The position numbers and the translations under genes were made by a program. 24,672 nucleotides of DNA from Nitrososphaerota archaeon (lineage in GTDB: Archaea > Thermoproteota > Nitrososphaeria > Nitrososphaerales > JAPUIC01): the NCBI GenBank assembly GCA_027297425.1, contig JAPUIC010000081.1:1-24672 (forward strand). The letters run 5' to 3'. The notes below the pieces were generated by a model that was given only the letters and a program-made list of their open reading frames with translations, ran no database searches and was not told where the DNA came from. Positions 21,721 to 24,672 of this stretch are shown here, one piece after another. Every line of letters starts with the position of its first letter. Position 1 is the first letter of the stretch.

Positions 21721-22930
21721 CGTCTCTCACCAATCCTGTCTTTATCCTAGATATAGCTCTTTCTGCCTGTTCTTTACTGAGGAATATCCTGATAGAGGAA
21801 CTCATAGTTACTAGCCCGAAGATGTTAATGTTTTCATCTGCCAATGGCTGGGTTACTCGCTGAATCAGTCCACGGCTCGTCTCTAGGGCACTTCCCCTGA
21901 CCGTAATCATAACTAATTCCTCAAAAGACGTGATAGCTTTTGCTAAACCTCCGTCGACGATACTAGCATGCAACTTCTCCACCATTAGCTTCCCGTCTAC
22001 CGCATACAAAATCATTGATCTCGCATCGAAAGTAAAAGCCATTAATTGCCATTTCGATCTACGTGCCTCTTCGAGTATTGCCCCTACGGCTCCAGTACTG
22101 GAGAGCTCCGATCCAACTATGGTTATCATTGATATGGGATCCTGATGTCGTTCCACCAGAAGCTCATCTTCGATCTTTCCATCAATCACAGTTCCGGAGA
22201 TCTCGCTACTACCGAGGCTTGATAGCCTCAACCTAGTGCCTTCTCTTTGAAATCTAAGTGATTTTGAATGAAGAAACTTGGCACCACCTGCACTAAGCAA
22301 CTGAGCTTCTGCTGAATCCAGGACTTCGATAGGCTTAGGCTCCTTAACAAGGGCTGGATCGCTGGAATAGACGTTCGCTACATCCTTGACCAAGCGGACC
22401 TCTTTAGCCTCGAGACAGGACCCGATCAGAGTGGCAGTTGTATCGCTACCACCCCTTCCCATGGTGGTTATCTGTCCAGAGGTAGTCATCCCAACGAACC
22501 CACAGACTATCGGGACATAACCGTCGGTAATCAACGGCTCCAATTTCTGTTGAACCTGCGTCTTAGTTTGCTGGTAAATTGGATTTGCATCAGAGTAGTT
22601 TTCATCAGTCACTATCGGCCAGAGATTCGAATCAGGATCGATCACCTTCCCCTTCACCCCACTAGTAGCAAGAGCTGCTGAGAACAAACGGGCACTTGTC
22701 CTCTCACCCATTGAGAGAATGTCATCAAGCATGGGCTTGGCAATGTTTGCATCGATCTTCTTAGCCATTCTGAGAAGTCGATCTGTCTCTCCTCTCAGAG
22801 CAGATACTACTACCACAACCTTAGCACCAGTCCTAACCTGCTGCTCAACTAATCCCGCCGCTTTTCTGAGGTTATCCTCGCTCTCGAGGACTGATCCTCC
22901 AAATTTTAGGACTATTACGTTATCAATCAT
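21707..22930 (-). CDS. lysC: Aspartate kinase
   Basis: This 407-residue enzyme phosphorylates aspartate, the first step toward aspartate semialdehyde. The kinase domain (about residues 5-255) shows KFGGSVLE (9-16), MGERTSARLFSAAL, and TMGRGGSDTTATLIG at the nucleotide site. Two C-terminal ACT domains follow (about 265-330 and 335-400), suggesting feedback control by an amino acid, which is typically lysine or threonine; here an aromatic effector is also conceivable given the operon. The start is ATG, about 130 bases downstream of the likely transcription start, leaving a leader with two small hairpins. It is the first gene of the operon. Confidence 0.96.
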   Translation of the reverse strand: MIDNVIVLKFGGSVLESEDNLRKAAGLVEQQVRTGAKVVVVVSALRGETDRLLRMAKKIDANIAKPMLDDILSMGERTSARLFSAALATSGVKGKVIDPDSNLWPIVTDENYSDANPIYQQTKTQVQQKLEPLITDGYVPIVCGFVGMTTSGQITTMGRGGSDTTATLIGSCLEAKEVRLVKDVANVYSSDPALVKEPKPIEVLDSAEAQLLSAGGAKFLHSKSLRFQREGTRLRLSSLGSSEISGTVIDGKIEDELLVERHQDPISMITIVGSELSSTGAVGAILEEARRSKWQLMAFTFDARSMILYAVDGKLMVEKLHASIVDGGLAKAITSFEELVMITVRGSALETSRGLIQRVTQPLADENINIFGLVTMSSSIRIFLSKEQAERAISRIKTGLVRDDEKS

Positions 22931-23109
22931 AGAATACCAACTTGCAAAAAATACCGATTACAGGGACAATTTGTGGAGTAGAATGTTCGAGGTTGGTCTA
23001 CTTGACCGTAAATGCTTGCAGCATCGAATGTTGATAAAAAGTGCATCCCCTTTGATTTGTGCAAAAACGCATCAGTTAGGACTATTTAAGCGTTTGTCAA
23101 CAATAGGTT
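22931..23109 (-). promoter_or_regulatory. Promoter and leader of the aspartate-to-aromatics operon
   Basis: On the minus strand CTTAAATAGT (complement of 23081-23090) is the likely TATA box, giving a start near 23057 and a leader of roughly 130 bases, long for this window. The leader holds an ATGCT/AGCAT inverted repeat with a three-base loop (23012-23024) and a GGTC/GACC repeat with a five-base loop (22995-23007). No known riboswitch is recognised. Control at RNA level is possible but unproven. Confidence 0.5.
23081..23090 (-). promoter_or_regulatory. TATA-like box for the aromatic operon
   Basis: Minus-strand CTTAAATAGT lies about 150-160 bases before the lysC ATG. It stands just after the end of the upstream zinc-ribbon gene (stop at 23110), so the operon can be transcribed on its own. 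Confidence 0.5.
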
Positions 23110-23253
23110 CTATCGTTGACGGTAGCTTCGATAGTTACATTTTGAGCACTTTTTTTTGCCGTCCTCGGCAGGAACTAATGACCTATTACCACAGATGGGG
23201 CATATAGATGCAGTATTCCTTACGCTTCTCTGTCTAGCTATTCCGGCTGACAT
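23110..23253 (-). CDS. Small zinc-ribbon protein upstream of the operon (47 aa)
   Basis: A 47-codon frame from ATG to TAG encodes a basic N-terminus (GIARQRSVRNTAS) followed by a zinc ribbon: CPICGNRSLVPAEDG then KKKCSKCNYRSYRQR. The cysteines are C18-x2-C21 and C36-x2-C39. The many Arg and Lys residues and the short ribbon suggest nucleic-acid or ribosome binding, reminiscent of small ribosomal zinc-ribbon proteins or the zinc ribbon of transcription factors, but I cannot assign it. It is on the same strand as the aromatic operon and ends 179 bases before lysC, with its own upstream region at 23254-23300. Confidence 0.75.
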   Translation of the reverse strand: MSAGIARQRSVRNTASICPICGNRSLVPAEDGKKKCSKCNYRSYRQR

Positions 23254-23272
23254 CGCAGTCAATTACAACGTG

Positions 23273-23286
23273 AGGATTTGTATCCT
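23273..23286. repeat. Short inverted repeat before the 47-aa zinc-ribbon gene
   Basis: Arms AGGAT and ATCCT flank TTGT (ACAA on the other strand). It lies 20-33 bases before the ATG at 23253, in the position of a TATA box or transcription start. The arms are short, so chance is possible. Confidence 0.35.
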
Positions 23287-23356
23287 ATTATCCAGAGTAG
23301 ACAAATGTTTTTGAGCAATCTATGATTATTTGACACTTCTTTGATTATTTCAGCAC

Positions 23357-23366
23357 GATTTAATAG
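23357..23366 (+). promoter_or_regulatory. TATA-like box for pheA
   Basis: GATTTAATAG lies 23-32 bases before the ATG at 23389, as expected for a leaderless archaeal gene. Confidence 0.55.
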
Positions 23367-23388
23367 CCCGAACTAATGTTGATTCAAT

Positions 23389-24213
23389 ATGGATGACGCC
23401 GATGTAGCATTTCAGGGAGAGCGAGGAGCATATAGTGAAGGCGCTGCTATAAGCTACTTTGGAGAAAAATTGGTACCCATAAGCTGTAGAACTCTAAAGG
23501 AGGTCTTTAGCAAAGTGGAATCAAAAAAGGTGAACTTTGCAGTCGTTCCCATGGAGAACTCACTGGAGGGTAGCGTAAATGAGAGTTATGATCTACTGCT
23601 GGAGTCCAATCTGAAGGTACGCGGGGAGATAGAATATAGAGTAAATCACTGCTTGATAGCTAATCCTGGAACTAAATTAAAGGAAATTAGAGAAGTTTAT
23701 TCGCATCCTCAAGCTTTGGCTCAATGTAGGGGATACTTATCCAAGATGGGTTTTGATACGGTTCCTGCATACGATACGGCAGGTAGCGTCCTTCTGATAA
23801 AGGAGAAAAAACTAGAGAAAACGGCCGCCATTGCTAGTAGTAGGGCTGCGGAAATCTATGGAATGAAGGTTCTAGCGGACAAGATAGCTGGGTCGACGCG
23901 TAACTTTACACGATTTTTCGTTCTAGGAGACTCGGATCATCAACCCACTGGTGCGGATAAAACCTCGATAATTTTCTCTACGAAGCATCAGCCAGGTGCA
24001 CTGTATGCTGTCATGAAAGTGTTCGCGTCGAATAAGATAAACCTGACAAAGATAGAGTCAAGACCAACTAAGAGGACTCCTTGGGAATATAATTTCTATG
24101 TAGACTTCGAAGGCCATCGACTTGACGTCAAAATCCAGAAGTTACTTAGAACTCTGGACCAAGCGGCAGTCTTCGTCAAGATCCTAGGATCCTATCCAGC
24201 CGCTCGTAAGTAA
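23389..24213 (+). CDS. pheA: Prephenate dehydratase with regulatory ACT domain
   Basis: This 274-residue enzyme converts prephenate to phenylpyruvate, the committed step to phenylalanine. The catalytic domain (about residues 4-182) shows FQGERGAYSEGAA, VVPMENSLEGSV (52-63), YSHPQALAQC (104-113) and NFTRFFVLG, whose T174-R175-F176 is the catalytic motif. The C-terminal ACT domain (about 191-270) has GALY (203-206) and the ESRP motif (223-226), used to sense phenylalanine. There is no chorismate mutase domain; that activity is on the aminotransferase fusion in the divergent operon. The start is ATG with a TATA-like box at 23357-23366. The genes are separated by 458 bases that also hold the zinc-ribbon gene. 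Confidence 0.97.
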   Translation: MDDADVAFQGERGAYSEGAAISYFGEKLVPISCRTLKEVFSKVESKKVNFAVVPMENSLEGSVNESYDLLLESNLKVRGEIEYRVNHCLIANPGTKLKEIREVYSHPQALAQCRGYLSKMGFDTVPAYDTAGSVLLIKEKKLEKTAAIASSRAAEIYGMKVLADKIAGSTRNFTRFFVLGDSDHQPTGADKTSIIFSTKHQPGALYAVMKVFASNKINLTKIESRPTKRTPWEYNFYVDFEGHRLDVKIQKLLRTLDQAAVFVKILGSYPAARK

Positions 24214-24220
24214 GTAATCT

Positions 24221-24672
24221 TCAGACGGGATGGAAATAATAACCCTGCTTCAATTTCAGTCCGTCTTCTACTATCTGCTTGAATTTTGACATGATGATCT
24301 TCTTGACATCACCTTTTGGTACAGGGGGTTTTACCTCTGCAATTGCGTTTCCACTCCTCAAAACGTTGATGGTTATCTTCTCATCCACTTCAAAAGCAGT
24401 TGAGAAATCAGTCTCTCGTTTAACACGGAGTCCGGCCGATTCGATTGCAGTGCGCAAAGCAGCGAGATCTAGATCTAGCGAACGTAATGGAGTAATAACT
24501 AATACTCCTTTACCATCCCTTCCGCAAGAATACTCGATACCTTCGTGCTCATCCTGTTCTATAATGGGGCTATCGACTTGACCGCACACTCGGCAATTTT
24601 CGTTCTTATTCAATTCCACAGTATCGAAGGTTAGGTGTCTGAGATCTGCATACAGCATCTTGCCAGATAGTA
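24221..24672 (-). CDS. C-terminal part of a ThiF/MoeB/HesA-type E1-like protein (cut by window edge)
   Basis: This reading frame enters from the right edge and ends at TGA (24221-24223), so only the last 150 or so residues are visible. The stretch LSGKMLYADLRHLTFDTVEL then NCRVCG is the usual C-terminal end of ThiF/MoeB adenylyltransferases, which activate small ubiquitin-like sulfur carriers such as MoaD or ThiS; the CxxC is half of their zinc site. An internal ATG at 24658 is not the true start, because the frame is open upstream and already within the family fold. After the CxxC comes an extra domain of about 100 residues with a beta-rich pattern, unusual for MoeB. It is convergent with pheA, 7 bases apart. 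Confidence 0.75.
   Translation of the reverse strand, partial: LSGKMLYADLRHLTFDTVELNKNENCRVCGQVDSPIIEQDEHEGIEYSCGRDGKGVLVITPLRSLDLDLAALRTAIESAGLRVKRETDFSTAFEVDEKITINVLRSGNAIAEVKPPVPKGDVKKIIMSKFKQIVEDGLKLKQGYYFHPV

Noticed and set aside
23002..23076. A 24-codon leader peptide with several Phe and Thr codons upstream of lysC
   Set aside because: The frame is short, has only scattered Phe, Tyr and Thr codons and no clear terminator/antiterminator pair. Classic attenuation is not established for archaea of this kind.
22719..23207. Plus-strand open frame of 162 codons spanning the lysC 5' end
   Set aside because: It runs antisense through lysC, its promoter and the 47-residue zinc-ribbon gene. 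Nothing in its translation looks like a protein family.
1..24672. Search for CRISPR arrays, insertion sequences, prophage, toxin-antitoxin or other mobile elements
   Set aside because: I saw no repeated spacer-repeat pattern, transposase, integrase or terminal inverted repeats. The window looks like ordinary core chromosome.

Overview
The window is chromosomal DNA from an archaeon, most likely of the TACK group and perhaps a Nitrososphaerota/Thaumarchaeota-like lineage. This placement is inference from gene content. Archaeal markers are diphthine synthase, a 20S proteasome beta subunit, GHMP-type shikimate kinase, the ADH synthase/dehydroquinate synthase II route, an Lrp-TRASH regulator, a tRNA with introns, and TATA-like boxes about 25-30 bases before many start codons (leaderless style). 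GTG and TTG starts are common. I see no insertion sequences, CRISPR arrays or phage genes.

Layout. Positions 1-5.4 kb hold scattered single genes: an HtpX-like membrane protease (minus strand), a small membrane protein, a MIP18/SufT-like Fe-S protein, a 61-residue unknown, an orphan FAD-binding subunit of the molybdo-hydroxylase family, two membrane or secreted proteins, an Lrp-TRASH regulator and a multi-span membrane protein. Positions 5.4-8.5 kb hold a perfect dyad, a coiled-coil protein, a proteasome beta subunit whose catalytic threonine appears replaced, and a diphthine synthase fused to a DUF357 domain. At 8571-8683 is a tRNA-Lys(CUU) that reads correctly only if two introns are removed. 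Positions 8.7-11.5 kb carry an OsmC-family protein, a TrmB-like HTH protein, TrmO, a small Cys-rich protein, a 43-residue C2H2 zinc finger and a PadR-family regulator.

The centrepiece is a compact minus-strand operon from 22930 down to 11537: aspartate kinase, aspartate-semialdehyde dehydrogenase, ADH synthase (aroA'), dehydroquinate synthase II (aroB'), aroD, aroE, aroK, aroA, aroC, a chorismate mutase-aminotransferase fusion, prephenate dehydrogenase, and a 53-residue zinc ribbon. Genes overlap or are separated by at most 21 bases. Together they encode the route from aspartate to chorismate to prephenate and on toward tyrosine; the divergent pheA at 23389 supplies the phenylalanine branch. 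The other pathway precursor, a 6-deoxy-5-ketofructose phosphate, must be made elsewhere.

Genes outside a simple ATG-to-stop reading are the EPSP synthase, whose essential N-terminus can only be translated from a CTG codon, and three zinc-binding mini-proteins (43, 53 and 47 residues). The right edge cuts a ThiF/MoeB-type E1-like protein.
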